Shown: positions 14,111 through 27,942 of the stretch, in pieces
How positions within the stretch are numbered: the stretch's first letter is position 1
How the letters are laid out: each line of letters begins with the position of its first letter
Translations under genes and position numbers: made by a program
NCBI GenBank assembly: GCA_022578965.1
Contig: MU400641.1
Location: forward strand, 46,753 to 110,752
DNA from: Xylaria sp. FL1777
Taxonomy: Eukaryota > Ascomycota > Sordariomycetes > Xylariales > Xylariaceae
DNA length: 64,000 nt
Direction of reading: 5' to 3'
Notes under the pieces: model-generated
What the model was told of the DNA's origin: nothing
What the model saw: the letters and a program-made list of their open reading frames with translations, nothing else
The model's database searches: none

Positions 14111-16049
14111 AACTAACTAGATTTACGAGAACATTTGCGTAGCTTTAAGAACTAGACTTACGGAGACTTGCTATATATAAAATAAGCCTATATAAGTAAT
14201 AACCTAAGAAAAAATAAAAGTAAAAATAAAAAAAGCGAAAAATTATAACACAACTTCTTTAATATAGAACTAGCTGCAACTAGCTAACAGTATAAACCTA
14301 AATTAGCAATAGCTAGCAATAAGCTTAACGTTAAACTTGCAGTGCTATACAAACAAGCTAAATAAAGCAATAGTAAATGCTAAGATCTTTTTTAAAAAAA
14401 ACCTAAATAAGTAAACCATTTGTAACACTTACTAAGTTATTAAAGAGTTATTAAAGGCGTATTACTTTTAGCAAATAAATAAGCAGCTATAAGCAAACAG
14501 CAGTAATAAAAGTAATAAATATACTATTTAAAACTTGTTATAAGCGTTATTAATAAAGCAAAAAAAGCTTATTGCAAAAATAAAATTGCTATATGTACAA
14601 ATCTAGCAATTTAAAAATTATATAAGCAAACAAGCTAAAGTTGCCGATTTTTTTTGCTAGCAGCTTATGTTTTACGCAAATGCGCTATAAATAAACAGCA
14701 GTAAAAAATTTTTATGCGTTGCTTTATTAATTTACCTTAAGGCTATTATAGCAATAAACTTTAATTAAGCTATTATTATAACTTTTGCTAGCTATAAAGC
14801 TAAAGTAAAAACAAAGTTAATTATAGTACAAAAGCTAAACTAAGCAATAAAAGCAAACATAGTTTAAGCAGCATATAAACTACTAAATAATAACTAAAAG
14901 GTTATTTTTAATAAGCAGAAAATTTAAACTTAAATGTTAGCAAATATGTTATAAGCTTATTAAACGTTTAGCAAAAAATTAAAAGTGCACTTTTAACTAT
15001 ATTAGCTAATAACTTTAAGCTTACTAATTAAGCAAGTGCTAAAAATAAAAAAAAAAAAAATGTTAGCTTAACTTAAGCTAGCTAACTAAAAGCTAAAGAT
15101 TAAAAAGCTGTTTTTTTTACTTTGCTTGCTATAACATAAGCAAAAAACATACTTAGTATATATTAAAGTTATAACTGCAAAAAATGCAAACATAGCATAT
15201 ATTAATAAACTTTTTTAAAACTACTACTACTTTTAAGTAGCTTTTTACTTTATAAATATAGTAGCAACTTAATGCTATAACTGCTAAAAATAAAGCTATT
15301 AAGCTAGCATATGTAAAAACAAGCAAAAATACAGCTAGTGCAAATTTTTAAAACATGCTAAAAACAAAGCGAACCTATGCTTTATACAAACCAAAAAAAA
15401 AGCAGCTATATGCTTTTTTTATTAAAGTAACTATTTAGCTTAAGCAGCAAAATGCCTAAAAGCTATTTAAGCATATAAGCTAGCTAAAAACGCCTTTATT
15501 TATTGCTTTATATAGTTTGCAATAAAATTAACTTAAAGCTAACTATGTACTATTATTATTATAAAAATGCTACGCAAGCAAAAAGCTAACAATTTAACAA
15601 GCAAAAATACTATTTGCTTAAAAAGTTGCTTACTAGAAAAAACTACGCTAGCAATCGCACAAAAAACAAAATTACAAACTATTGCTAATATACTAAAGCT
15701 TTAAAACTAACCTAAAAAAAACTTATTTAAAAACTATTAGTAAGCAGTTTAAGTAATAAAAAGCTATGTTTGCGCAGCAAGCAAAAACGCAAGCAGCAAA
15801 AACAGCAGTATTAAATAAAAATCAAACAACGTGATTTTTAAATAATAGCGCTTATATAATTAGCTATAAAAAGAGTATAAGTTATAGTAGCAAGCAGTTA
15901 GCAGAAATATTTTTATCTAGCTTTAGCATAATTTTTATTTACATATAAAATTAAGTAGCTTTTAGCATGGCTTTTTAAAGCTATTAGTCCTAAGTAATAC
16001 AATATATATAGCTTTTTAAAGCTATTAGTTCTAAATAATATAATATATA
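14111..16049 (+). mobile_element. R1 copy, second half of the dimer, with duplicated tail
   Basis: Nearly complete R1, lacking only about the first 23 bases at the fusion with the preceding copy. The body aligns with the other R1 copies throughout, including the A run near 15048-15060 and the GTGCAC block near 14987. The 3' end has the tail twice: the normal tail ends near 16003, and a second unit of about 43 bases (GCTTTTTAAAGCTATTAGTT onward) ends near 16049. No coding potential survives in any frame that I can read. Confidence 0.85.
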
Positions 16050-16063
16050 TATATTTTTAAGTT

Positions 16064-16816
16064 TTTTGTTATAAAAGTTTTATATATTTGCTTTTATAAA
16101 TATTATAACTTAACTTTTTATATAATAACTTTTTTTTTTTTTTTTATTATGCTTAAAAAAAATTTATAAATTAAGCAATTAAAAAAAATAATTATAAATT
16201 ATATTAAAAAAAAGCATTATTATATAAGCAAATTATTTAATTTTTTTATTTTATTTTATTTTATATAATTTATATAATTTATTTTTTTAGCTATTGTTTT
16301 AAATATTTAAATGTTATATTAATTTTTTAAGCAATATTAAATTATTATTTATTAATATTATATTTAATAAGCTAAGCAATAAAATTAGCTTAAAAAAATG
16401 CTTTAATTTATGTTTTAACTTAGTTTTTTTTTAATTAAGCAAACAAAAGTATTTTTAATTAAAACTATTTATTCTTTAAAGTTTTTAAGCATAAAATTCT
16501 TTTTAATTATTATAGTTATTATATTAGCTTTAAAATATTTAGCTATATTACTTTTAAACTTATAAAATAAATAGTTTTATAATTAAATAATAAACATATA
16601 ATTAATATATATATTAAACTTTTATTTTAAAATAATATAAAAAAAAAAAAAAAAAAAGCTTTATATATTTTTTACTTTTAGCTATTATTAATAATTATTT
16701 ATAATGCTTATAAAATATAGCATTTTATATTTTAAATAATTATATAAATATAGCAAGTATTTAGTGTATTTATAAAATTTGAGATTAATAAACATTATAA
16801 TTTAATAAAGTTAAAG
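16064..16816. other. AT-rich spacer
   Basis: I see no element or gene. A run of about 18 A lies near 16640-16657. Confidence 0.5.
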
Positions 16817-18740
16817 CGCAAGCTTTTTTTGCTTTTTTTATAACTAGCTAAATTTATAAGAACATTTGCGCGGCTTTAAAAACTAAACTTACGGAAACTT
16901 GCTATATATAAAATAAGCCTATATAAATAATAGCTTAAAAAAAAATAAAAGTAAAAATAAAAAAGGCAAAAAACTATAATGCAACTTTTTTAATATAAAA
17001 CTAGCTATAACTAGCTAATAGTGTAAACTTAAACTAATAGTAGCTAGTAATAAGCTTAATGTTAAACTTGCAATACTATATAAATAAGCTAAATAAAGCA
17101 ATAATAAACGCTAAAATCTTTTTTAAAAAAGACTTAAATAAGCAAACTATTTATAACGCTTGTTAAGTTATTAAAAAACTATTAAAAGCGTATTACTTTT
17201 AGCAAATAAGCAAGCAGTTATAAGTAAACAGTAATATTAAAAATAGCAAGCGTATTAATTAAAACTTATTATAAGTATTATTAATAAAGCAAAAAAAGCT
17301 TGCTGCAAAAATAAAATTGCTATACGCGCAAATTTAGCAATTTAAAGATTATATAAGTAAGCAAACTAAAGTTAATAACTTTTTTTGCTAATAGTTTATA
17401 TTTTATATAAACATGCTATAAATAAACAGCAATAAAAAATTTTTATACGTTGTTTTGTTAATTTACTTTAAAGCTATTATAATAATAAATTTTAACTAAG
17501 CTATTATTATAACCTTTATTAGCTATAAAGCTAAAGTAAAAACAAAATTAATTATAATATAAAAGCTAAACTAAGCAATAAAAGCAAATATAGTTTAAGC
17601 AATATATAAACTACTAAATAACAACTAAAAGGTTATTTTTAATAAGCAAAAGATTTAAACCTAAATATTAGCAAATATATTATAAGCTTATTAAGCGTTT
17701 AGCAAAAAATTAAAAGTGCACTTTTAATTATATTAGCTAGTAATTTTAAGCTTACTAATTAAACAAGTGCTAAAAAAAAAAAAAAAAAAAATGCTAGCTT
17801 AATTTAAGCTAGTTAATTAAAAGCTAAAAATCAAAAAGCTGTTTTTTTTATTTTGCTTGCTATAGCATAAGCAAAAAACATGCTTAGTATATATTAAAGT
17901 TATAACTACAAAAAATGCAAATATAGCGTATATTAATAAACTTTTTTAAAACTATTATTACTTTTAAATAGCTTTTTACTTTATAAATATAATAGCGACT
18001 TAATGTTATAATTGCTAAAAATAAAGCTATTAAGCTAGCATATATAAAAATAAGCAAAAATATAGCTAGTATAAATCTTTAAAACACGCTAAAAATAAAG
18101 CAAACTTATGCTTTATACAAACTAAAAAAAAAGCAGCTATATGCTTTTTTTATTAAAGCAATTATTTAGCTTAAGCAATAAAATGCTTAAAAGCTATTTA
18201 AATACATAAGCTAACTAAAAACGCTTTTATTTATTGCTTTATATAGTTTGCAATAAAACTAACTTTAAGCTAATTATGCATTATTGCTACTATAAAAATA
18301 TTATGCAAGCAAAAAGCTAATAATTTAGCAAGTAAAAATATTATTTGCTTAAAAAGTTGCTTATTAAAAAAAACTGCGCTAATAACTGCATAAAAAATAA
18401 GATTATAAACTATTGCTAATATGCTAAAGCCTTAAGATTAGCTTAAAAAAAACTCGTTTAAAAACTGTTAATAAGCAGTTTAAGTAACAAAAAGCTATGC
18501 TTGCATAATAAGCAAAAACGTAAGCAGCAAAAGCAATAATATTAAATAAAAATCAAGCAGCGCAGTTTTTAAACAATAGCACTTATATAGTTAGCTATAA
18601 AAAAAATATAAGTTATAATAGTAAACAGTTAGCAAAAATATTTTTATTTAGCTTTAGCATAGTTTTTACTTATGTGTAAAATTAAATAGCTTTTAGTATA
18701 GCTTTTTAAAGCTATTAGTCCTAAGTAATACAATATATAT
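16817..18740 (+). mobile_element. R1 copy, full length
   Basis: It starts with the characteristic head of T runs joined by GC (GCTTTTTTTGCTTTTTTT) followed by an ACTAGCTA block, and ends with the shared tail TAAGTAATACAATATA. It aligns with 25554-27471 along the whole length. It is heavily mutated. I could not find a convincing target-site duplication, so the exact ends are uncertain by several bases. Confidence 0.85.
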
Positions 18741-19550
18741 ATATAAATATAGCTATAAATTAATAAAAGTTATTAAAAATTTAATATATATATTTATTTT
18801 AAAGATTATTTCTAATTGCTTTTATATATAATAAATAAAATTTTAAATATTATTGCTTTTTTATTTAATTAAAGCTAGCTTAAATATATTAATTTATATA
18901 ATATATATAAAAAAATTATAATTAACTTTTTGTTAAATATATTTATTACTAATGTTATTATTAAGAATTTTAATCTTTAAATAGCTTAATGCTTAATTAT
19001 ATAAAATAAAAAAAGTTAACTAAATAAAAAAAACAAAATCTTAAAAAAAAAAGCATATATGTTTTATTATTTATTAATAAACTTAACTTTTTAAATATTA
19101 TAAATATAACTATTTATTAATTAAGCAATATTAATTTTTTAAATATTAATTAATTATTATAATGCTTTTTAATTATTTAAAACTTTATTAATAATATAAA
19201 AATCTTTTTTTAAATATTTAATTAAACAAATATTAATTATGTTATTTAAAAACAAAGTTTTTTTAATAAAAGTATAAACTAAGTAATTTAAAAACTTAAG
19301 CGTTAAAATAAAAAATTGCAAAAAAAGCTTAAGTTTTAAAACTACGTAAAAAAAAAACAAGCTTTTTTTTTATATTTATTAAAAGCTTAAATTATTTATT
19401 TTATTATTAATTATACTAAATGTTTAAAAAAAAAAATTATAAATATATTAAAAAAAAGTTCAAAAGTAATTATTTAATTAATTATTTTTTAATTAATATT
19501 AGTATAAACATATAAAAAATAATTATTATAAAAGCATTTAATAATTAATA
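18741..19550. other. AT-rich spacer
   Basis: No identifiable element. A 63-codon open frame at 19169-19360 (-) is a hydrophobic, Leu/Phe/Ile-rich run of the kind seen antisense to RIP'd sequence elsewhere in the window. I do not regard it as a gene. Confidence 0.5.
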
Positions 19551-19564
19551 ATATATTTTAGTAA

Positions 19565-21508
19565 GCTTTATTATTATTATATAATAAATTTAAGGAGCTT
19601 TTTTGCTTTTCTTTGCGACTAGCTAGATTTATAAAAATACCTACGCGGCTTTAAGAACTAAACTTACGGAAATCTGCTATATATAAAACAAGCCCGTATA
19701 AATAACAGCTTAAAAAAAAATAAAAGTAAAAATAAAAAAAGCAAAAAACTATAACGCGATTTTTTTAATACAGAACTAGTTATAACTAGCTAATAGTGCA
19801 AACTTAAACTAGTAGCAACTAATAATAAGCTTAACGTTAAACTTGCAGTGCTATATAAACAAGCTAAATAAAGTAATAATAAACATTAAGATTTTTTTTA
19901 AAAAAGACTTAAATAAGCAAACTATTTATAGCGCTTATTAAATTATTAAAAAGCTATTAAAAGCGTACTATTTTTAGCAAATAAGCAAGCAGCTATAAAT
20001 AAACAGTAGTATTAAAAATAGCAAGCATACTAACTAAAACTTATTATAAGCGTTATTAATAAAGCAAAAAAAGCTTGCTATAAAAATAAAATTGCTGCAT
20101 ATGCAAATTTAGCGATTTAAAAATTATATAAGCAAGCAAGCTAAAGTTAACAACTTTTTTTGCTAGTAGCTTATATTTTACGCAAATGTGCTACAAATAA
20201 ACAATAGTAAAAAATTTTTACGCGTTGTTTTATTAACTTACTTTAAAGCTATTATAGCAATAAACTTTAATTAAGCTATTATTATAACTTTTGCTAGCTA
20301 TAAAGCTAAAGTAAAAACAAAGTTAATTATAGTATAAAAACTAAACTAAGCAATAAAAGCAAACGTAATTTAAGTAACATATAAACTATTAAACAATAAC
20401 TAAAAGGTTATTTTTAATAAGCAGAAAATTTAAACCTAAATGTTAGCAAATATATTATAAGCTTATTAAACGTTTAGCAAAAAATCAAAAGTACATTTTT
20501 AATTATATTAGCTAATAGTTTTAAGCTTACTAACTAAACAAGTACTAAAAAAAAAAAAAAAAAAATGCTAGCTTAACTTAAGTTAGCTAACTAAAAGCTA
20601 AAAATTAAAAAGCTGTTTTTTTTATTTTGTTTGCTATAACGCAAGCAAAAAACATGCTTAATATACATTAAAGTTATAACTATAAAAAATGTAAACATAA
20701 CGTATATTAATAAACTTTTTTAAAACTATTGCTATTTTTAAGTAGCTTTTTACTTTGTAAATATAGTAGTAATTTAATGCTATAGCTACTAAAAATAAAG
20801 CTATTAAGCTAATATATATAAAAATAAGCAAAAATGCAGCTAGTGTAAATTTTTAAAATATACTAAAAATAAAGCGGACTTATATTTTATATAAACTAAA
20901 AAAAAAGCAGCTATATGCTTTTTTTATTAAAGCAACTATTTAGCTTAAGCAGCAAAATGCTTAAAAGCTATTTAAGCATGCAAGTTAGCTAAAAACGCCT
21001 TTATTTATTATTTTATATAGTTTGTAATTAAACTAACTTTAAGCTAACTATGCATTATTACTGCTATAAAAATGCTACATAAGCAAAAAACTAATAATTT
21101 AGCAAGGAAAAATACTATTTGCTTAAAAGGTTGCTTACTAAGAAAAACTGCGCTAATAACTACGCAAAAAACAAAATTGCAAACTATTATTAATATGCTA
21201 AAGCTTTAAGACTAGCTTAAAAAAAACTCGTTTAAAAACCGTTAGTAAGCAGTTTAAGTAATAAAAAGCTATGCTTATGTAGCAAGCAAAAATATAAGCA
21301 AAAAAAGCAATAGTATTAAATAAAAATCAAGCAACGCAGTTTTTAAACAGTAGCGCTTATATAGTTAGCTATAAAAAAAATATAAGTTATAGTAATAAAC
21401 AGTTAACAAAAATGTTTTTATTTAGCTTTAGCATAGTTTTTACCCACGTATAAAATTAAGTAGCTTTTAGCATAGCTTTTTAAAGCTGTTAATCTTAAGC
21501 AATACAAT
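19565..21508 (+). mobile_element. R1 copy, full length
   Basis: Full-length R1 flanked by a 14-base duplication (ATATATTTTAGTAA, 19551-19564 and 21509-21522). About 30 extra bases lie between the left duplication and the usual R1 head at about 19594, which may be a longer 5' end or added sequence. The body is colinear with the other copies. CG survives in the head at 19608-19665. Confidence 0.87.
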
Positions 21509-21922
21509 ATATATTTTAGTAATAAAATAATTAATTAATAAATTAAAAAATAATATAATAAGTTTATTCAAAAGAAATATTAGTTTAAAGCTATATATTT
21601 TAGCTTTTTTTTATTATATTTATTTTATTAAACCTTTTATTTATATTTAATTTTACTATTTTATTTATTTAATAAGTTTTGATTTTTATATTTATTATAA
21701 ATGCTTTTAATATTTATATTTAAAAAATTTTGCAATTATTAAAAAGTAATAACTTAAATTAACAATTAAAAATATTAAACTATATATAATAAATAATATT
21801 AATATTAATATTTATATTTTATATTTTTTATAATATTTATTTTTATAGTTTTAATTTATATTAAAATTTTTAATTTACTTGCATTTTTTATTTAATTATA
21901 AAATATAACAAAAATATATATA

Positions 21923-23785
21923 ACATAGTTTATAAATAAGTAAACTATATAAACAAATAAACTATTTTTTACTAGTTTATTATATTTAATTATTAATAAT
22001 ATTATAATTAAAGCAGTTATTATTAAAAATTAATCGAAGTTTAATTTATTATTCATTTTTATATTTTAATTATAAGTTTTTGCATTATAGCTAGTTTTGC
22101 TGCATTGTTTACATTATTGCTAGCATAGCATACTTAGCTTACTATTACTACAATTTTTTAACGTTTATAATTATACTAAGTCCTGCGTATTTCTTTAAGC
22201 AATTAAATTAGTTATATTTTTTATAGTAACATTATCTTTATTTTACAAGCGCTTTTTTTTATTTTTTGAACGCTTGCTAAGTGCTTTATTTGCTTTTTAA
22301 AGCTTTTAGATTTTATTTTTTATAAAAGTAACTTAATGTGCTAACATTTAATTTAACTTTATAAGCTAATTAATAGCTTTTAAAATTAGCTTTAAAAAGC
22401 TTTTTTAGTAACTAAAAATTTAACTTTTAATAAAAGTTAACTATACGTTTACTTTTTTAGCAGTTTTTAATATATAAAAAACCTAAGGTTTAAGCAAATT
22501 AACAGTATTAAAAATTAGCATTAATAATTATAACTGTATATTTAGCTTTAAAATTATAGCTTATATATTATAAAATATTAAACTTAACTTTTAAAAACTT
22601 CTTTAAACATTTAATTCTAAAAAAGTAGCAAAAAAGGCCTTTTTAAACGTAATAAAAAACTTAAGCTTAATAATATAATTAATGTATATGTTAATAAATT
22701 TATTAATTTAATAATTATATGCTTGCTTTAAAACGCTATAAAGCTTAATATTAAGTAGTTAAGTTAAATGCAATAAATAAAAAAGTAAAATAATAGTTAT
22801 AATATATTTTTTTTTATAATACTTTTTAAATTTAGCTAATATGTAATTTTTATGTTAGTTTAACACTAATAATTAATATTTGCTTATTTAAAACAGCTAA
22901 ATATATTTTTTAAAATGTTTTGCTTATTTTAATGCTATATTATTATTTGTTTATTTATTAAAACTAATATTAAATACTTAATTTATTAAAAAGTTAATAT
23001 ATTTATATTAATGTTAAAAATAAAAAATACTTTAAAAAACAATATATAAAAAAATAAATAAACCGTATAAATTAATAAAACAAATTACTATTAACTATTT
23101 TTTATTATTAAGCTATATTGCTTTATGTTTTTTATATTAATTAGCACGTATAATAATTATATATAAGCAGATTTAGCTTATTATAAACCTAGGATTATTA
23201 AAGTTTTAAACATTATTATTATAAATGCTATATTGCGTTTATATATATATATATTGCTTAAACTATATGCTAATAATCTTTAGATTTTTATACAATGCTT
23301 TTTAATAATTATAAACATATATAAACTACGTTTTAAGCTTTTTATAACAATTAATAAAGTTATAAACTTATTGCTTACTAACTAAAAATGCACTATATAA
23401 GTTATATAAAAAATTAGCTATATTTTTTATTATAGCATAAGCAAAAAAATATCTTTACTTATTTAAGTTAAAAATATACTAAAAAAAAACATTTTTTTTA
23501 ATTAAATTAAGTTTATATATATTAGCGCGGGTTTTATTTTATGTAGTACGTTTATTTATTTTATTATATAATATAGTGCAAAAAATATTATAAATTTTGC
23601 AAACGCATTAAACACTAAATATTTAAAATAATTAAATAGCTTAAAAAGCTAATTATAATTTAGCTTTAATTAAACTGTTTAACATTATATTATTAATAAA
23701 TTATTATATAACAAAAGAAAAAAATACGCATTAAAGTAAAAAGTAGTTTATTTGCTTATATAGTTTACTTGTTTATAAACCACGT
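21923..23785 (+). mobile_element. Fot1/pogo-like DNA transposon, copy A (1,863 bp, RIP-degraded)
   Basis: The ends are inverted repeats of about 48 bases. The left end at 21923 reads ACATAGTTTATAAATAAG, and the right end at 23785 is its mutated complement, TTTATAAACCACGT. Both sides are flanked by TA (21921-21922 and 23786-23787). A length near 1.9 kb, inverted repeats of 40-50 bases and a TA duplication match fungal Fot1-type Tc1/mariner elements. A second copy at 59938-63034, on the opposite strand, has exactly the same length once its two insertions are removed. I could not read the DDE transposase motifs through the RIP damage, so family placement rests on structure. The coding strand is not known, and the strand given is arbitrary. 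Confidence 0.8.
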
Positions 23786-23787
23786 TA

Positions 23788-25539
23788 TGCTTAAATATTA
23801 TTAAAGATTGCTTTTATTATATATATATGTTTTTAATTATTATAGTTTTTATTTTTAAAGAAATTATTAGTACTATAAATTAGCTAAAAATAAAAGCATT
23901 TTTTTTTAAAAGTTTTAAAAAGTTAATACTTTATATTAAAGCATATAAATAATTAGTATAAAAAATAGCAAATTTTAAAATAAAAGCAAAAATATATATA
24001 TAAACTTTACTGCTAATTATAAAAAGCTTTTTAAAAACAACTTTAAAAAAAAAGCTAATAATTATTAAAATTTTAAAATATAAAAAATATTTAGCTTATT
24101 AGCTTTTTTTATAAATTAATAAACTAAATATAAAAAATATTTAGCTAAAAAATATATTACTTTTTTTAATTAATGCTTTTTTAAAGTTTATTTTAAAATC
24201 TTATTTTATATGAAAAAAAGTAACTTTTATAAAAAGTTTATTTTTTAAAAACTTAAAAAAAAGTAAAAAAGTAATACTAAAAAAGCACCTTAGTTATATG
24301 TTTTTTAAAAATAATAAAACTTATTAAAGCTTATTTTTAAATTTAGTTTAATAAATATAAAAAAAAGCAATATATTTAATATATAAAAAGGATTATAATA
24401 AAAAAGCATTAAAATATTAGTAATTTATATTATATATAATTTTAATAGAAGTTTTTTATATTTTTAATTTATTGCTTAATAAAAAAGCGCTTAACTTTTA
24501 AAAAAAAGCTTTTATAATATATTTTGTTATATAAAACTGTTTAATAAACGTAAATAAAATGCTATTTTATATGCTTAAACTAAAAAATAAATATTTAAAA
24601 GCATTTTTATAAGCTATAAACTAAATATTAAAATTTATAACTATAAAAAGTTTTATAATAATAATATAATACTTATTTAAAATTAAAAAATATTATAATA
24701 ATAATAATTTTTGCTTTAATAAATTTAATATTATATTTATAAAAATGCTAATAATTTTAGTAATAAAGCTAAAACTATATAAAAAATAAAAACTTATAGT
24801 ATAAAAACTAAATATTTAATAATTATTATTTATAAAATTTTTAAAAAAACTATTATTATAAAAAGTTTTAAATAATTATTAAAAAAATAATAATTTAAAA
24901 CATTTTAATAAGTTAAAGCTTTATAATAAATAAAAACTAGCTTATTATTTTTTATTAAATAAAGTTTTAAAAACAATATATAAAAATAATAAAAAACAAT
25001 AACTAAAAATCTTTTTTTTAAAATAATAAATAATTACTAAAAAAACTTATTAATATAAACAAAAATATTTAAATTATTAAAAAAAGCTTACTATATATAG
25101 CTATTATAAAGATTTTTATAAAATAAATATAATAAAATAAAAAAATAAAGCTATTTATATTATAAATATCTTTATAAAGCTAAACATTAAAAACTAGCTA
25201 AATAAACATAAAATAAAAGCTTTATTAAATATATTACTTTAGCTATATATAAATAAAAAAGCTAAAAGTTTAAAAATAAATACTAAATTTAAATATAATT
25301 AATTTATAAAAAGTTTTTTTATAAACTAATAAAACATAAAATAAACTACAATAATTATTAAAACTTTTTAAATAAAATATTTTATAATAAAATATTACTT
25401 AAATAATTATTAAATTATTATTTTTATTAATATTATTTTAAAAGTAATATATATTTTAAACTTTAAACATATTATTAATAAAAATAATAAACAAGTTTTT
25501 TTAAAAATTATAAAAATATTAAATAATAAAGCATTTTAA
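23788..25539. other. AT-rich spacer
   Basis: I see no recognisable gene, repeat boundary or RNA in this stretch. The composition is like the RIP'd elements around it, so it is probably old transposon DNA. Confidence 0.5.
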
Positions 25540-25553
25540 TATAAAAGTTATAT

Positions 25554-27471
25554 AAAAGGCTTTTTTTGCTTTTTTTTGCGACTAGCTAAATTTATAAGAA
25601 CACTTATATAGCTTTAAAAACTAGACTTATAAAAACTTGCTATGTATAAAACAAGCCCGTACAAGTAATAAGTTAAAAAAACATAAAAATAGAAATAAAA
25701 AAGGCAAAAAACTATAACGTAACTTTTTTAATATAAAACTAGCTATAATTAGCTAATAGTATAAACTTAAACTAGTAATAGCTAATAATAAGCTTAATAT
25801 TAAACTTATAGTGCTATATAAATAAGCTAAATAAAGCAATAATAAACGTTAAAATTTTTCTTAAAAAAAACTTAAATAAGTAAACTATTTATAATGCTTA
25901 CTAAATTATTAAAAAGCTATTAAAAGCATATTACTTTTAATAAATAAGCAAGTAGCTATAAGCAAATAGTAGTATTAAAAATAGCAAGCATATTAATTAA
26001 AACTTGTTATAAGCGTTATTAATAAAGCAAAAAAAGCTTGCTGCAAAAATAAAATTGCTATATATATAAATTTAGCAATTTAAGAATTATATAAGCAAGC
26101 AAGCTAAAATTAATAATTTCTTTTGCTAATAGTTTATATTTTATATAAATATACTGCAAATAAATAGCAATAAAAAATTTTTATGCGTTGCTTTATTAAC
26201 TTATCTTAAAGCTATTATAGTAATAAACTTTAATTAAGCTATTATTATAACTTTTGTTAGTTATAAAGCTAAAGTAAAAACAAAATTAACTATAATATAA
26301 AAGTTAAATTAAGCAATAAAAGTAAATATAGTTTAAGCAGCATACAAATTACTAAATAATAATTAAAAGGTTATTTTTAATAAGCAAAAAATTTAAACTT
26401 AAATGCTAGCAAATATATTATAAGCTTATTAAACGTTTAATAAAAAATCAAAAGTGCACTTTTAATTATATTAGCTAATAGCTTTAGGCCTGCTAATAAA
26501 GCAAGTATTAAAAAAAAAAAAAAAATACTAGCTTAATTTAAGCTAGCTAACTAAAAGCTAAAAATTAAAAAGCTATTTTTTTTATTTTGCTTGCTATAAC
26601 GCAAGCAAAAAACGTGCTTAATATATATTAAAGTTATAACTGTAAAAAATGCAAATATAGCATATATTAATAGACTTTTTTAAAACTATTGCTATTTTTA
26701 AATAGCTTTTTATTTTATAAATATAATAATAATTTAATATTATAGCTGCTAAAAATAAAGCTATTAAGCTAGCATATATAAAAATAAGCAAAAATATAGC
26801 TAATGTAAATTTTTAAAACATGCTAAAAATAAAGCAAACTTATGTTTTATATAAACTAAAAAAAAAGCAGTTATATGCTTTTTTTATTAAAGCAACTATT
26901 TAGCTTAAGCAATAAAATACTTAAAAATTATTTAAGCATATAAGCTAGCTAAAAACGTTTTTATTTATTGCTTTGTATAGTTTATAATTAAACTAACTTT
27001 AAGCTAACTATGCATTATTATTGCTATAAAAATGCTACGTAAGCAAAAAGCTAATAATTTAACAAGCAAAAATACTATTTATTTGAAAAATTGCTTACTA
27101 AAAAAAACTGCGCTAATAACTGCGCAAAAAATAAAATTACAAACTATTGCTAATATGCTAAAGCTTTAAAACTAGCTTAAAAAAAACTTATTTAAAAACT
27201 ATTAGTAAGCAGTTTAAATAACAAAAAGCTACGCTTACGTAGCAAGCAAAAATATAAGCAATAAAAGCAATAATATTAAATAAAAATTAAATAACATAGT
27301 TTTTAAACAATAGTGCTTATATAGTTAGCTATAAAAAAGGTATAAGTTATAATAGCAAGCAGTTAGCAAAAATATTTTTATTTAGCTTTAGCACAGTTTT
27401 TATTTACGTATAAAATTAAGTAGCTTTTAGTATAGCTTTTTAAAGCTATTAGTTCTAAGTAATACAATATA
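25554..27471 (+). mobile_element. R1 retroelement, reference full-length copy (1,918 bp)
   Basis: Best-bounded R1 copy. A 14-base target-site duplication (TATAAAAGTTATAT) lies at 25540-25553 and 27472-27485. The element starts with GGCTTTTTTTGCTTTTTTTT and GCGACTAGCTA, and ends with the tail TAAGTAATACAATATA that it shares with the SINE and with LINE-B. No protein-coding frame is recognisable, even allowing for C-to-T and G-to-A change, and no clear A or B box is visible in the head. The head resembles the start of LINE-B (T runs after AGC or GGC), so R1 may be an internally replaced LINE-B derivative. It is non-autonomous by inference. Confidence 0.9.
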
Positions 27472-27879
27472 TATAAAAGTTATATTAAGTTATTTTATAT
27501 TTTTTTGCTTTTATTAACATAATAACTATATATATAAGTTTATTAAAGCTTTATAGTTATATTATATGTTTTATAATTTAATAAGTTAATATTTAAAAAA
27601 AAGTATTAATAATTAAAAAAGTTATAAATAGCTTATTTATTTTTTAAACATAAGCTTTAAAAAACATTTTAGCTTTAAGTTATAAAAAAATTTACATTTA
27701 TTACTTTTAATAAATATTATGCTTTATTAACTTTTATAAGCATTAAAAGCAACTTTTTTTAGATTTAATAAATTAGCTTTTTTATTATTAAGCATTAAAA
27801 ATATATAGGACCTTTTTTAAATTCTTTACACTTAACTATAACTTTGTAAGTTTGAGCCTAATTATTAAATAATTAAGAT

Positions 27880-27942
27880 CGCTAGAATTAGCGTAGCAAC
27901 TTTTACTTACTAAGTAAGTTGCACTTTATTTACGGAGTGCAA
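27880..27942 (+). promoter_or_regulatory. LINE-A 5' leader with consecutive stem-loops
   Basis: Three adjacent hairpins can be drawn in the leader just before ORF1. CGCTA/TAGCG closes a four-base loop (27880-27893). GCAACTT/AAGTTGC encloses a second palindrome (27896-27922). TTGCACT/AGTGCAA spans 27919-27942 and competes with the previous one. The leader keeps more G and C than the ORFs. Internal promoter or RNA-stability roles are possible for a LINE leader, but nothing here decides between them. Confidence 0.45.

Noticed and set aside
19169..19360. 63-codon hydrophobic frame as a small membrane protein
   Set aside because: Same Leu/Phe/Ile-rich texture as the antisense shadows of LINE genes, with no start context or neighbours.
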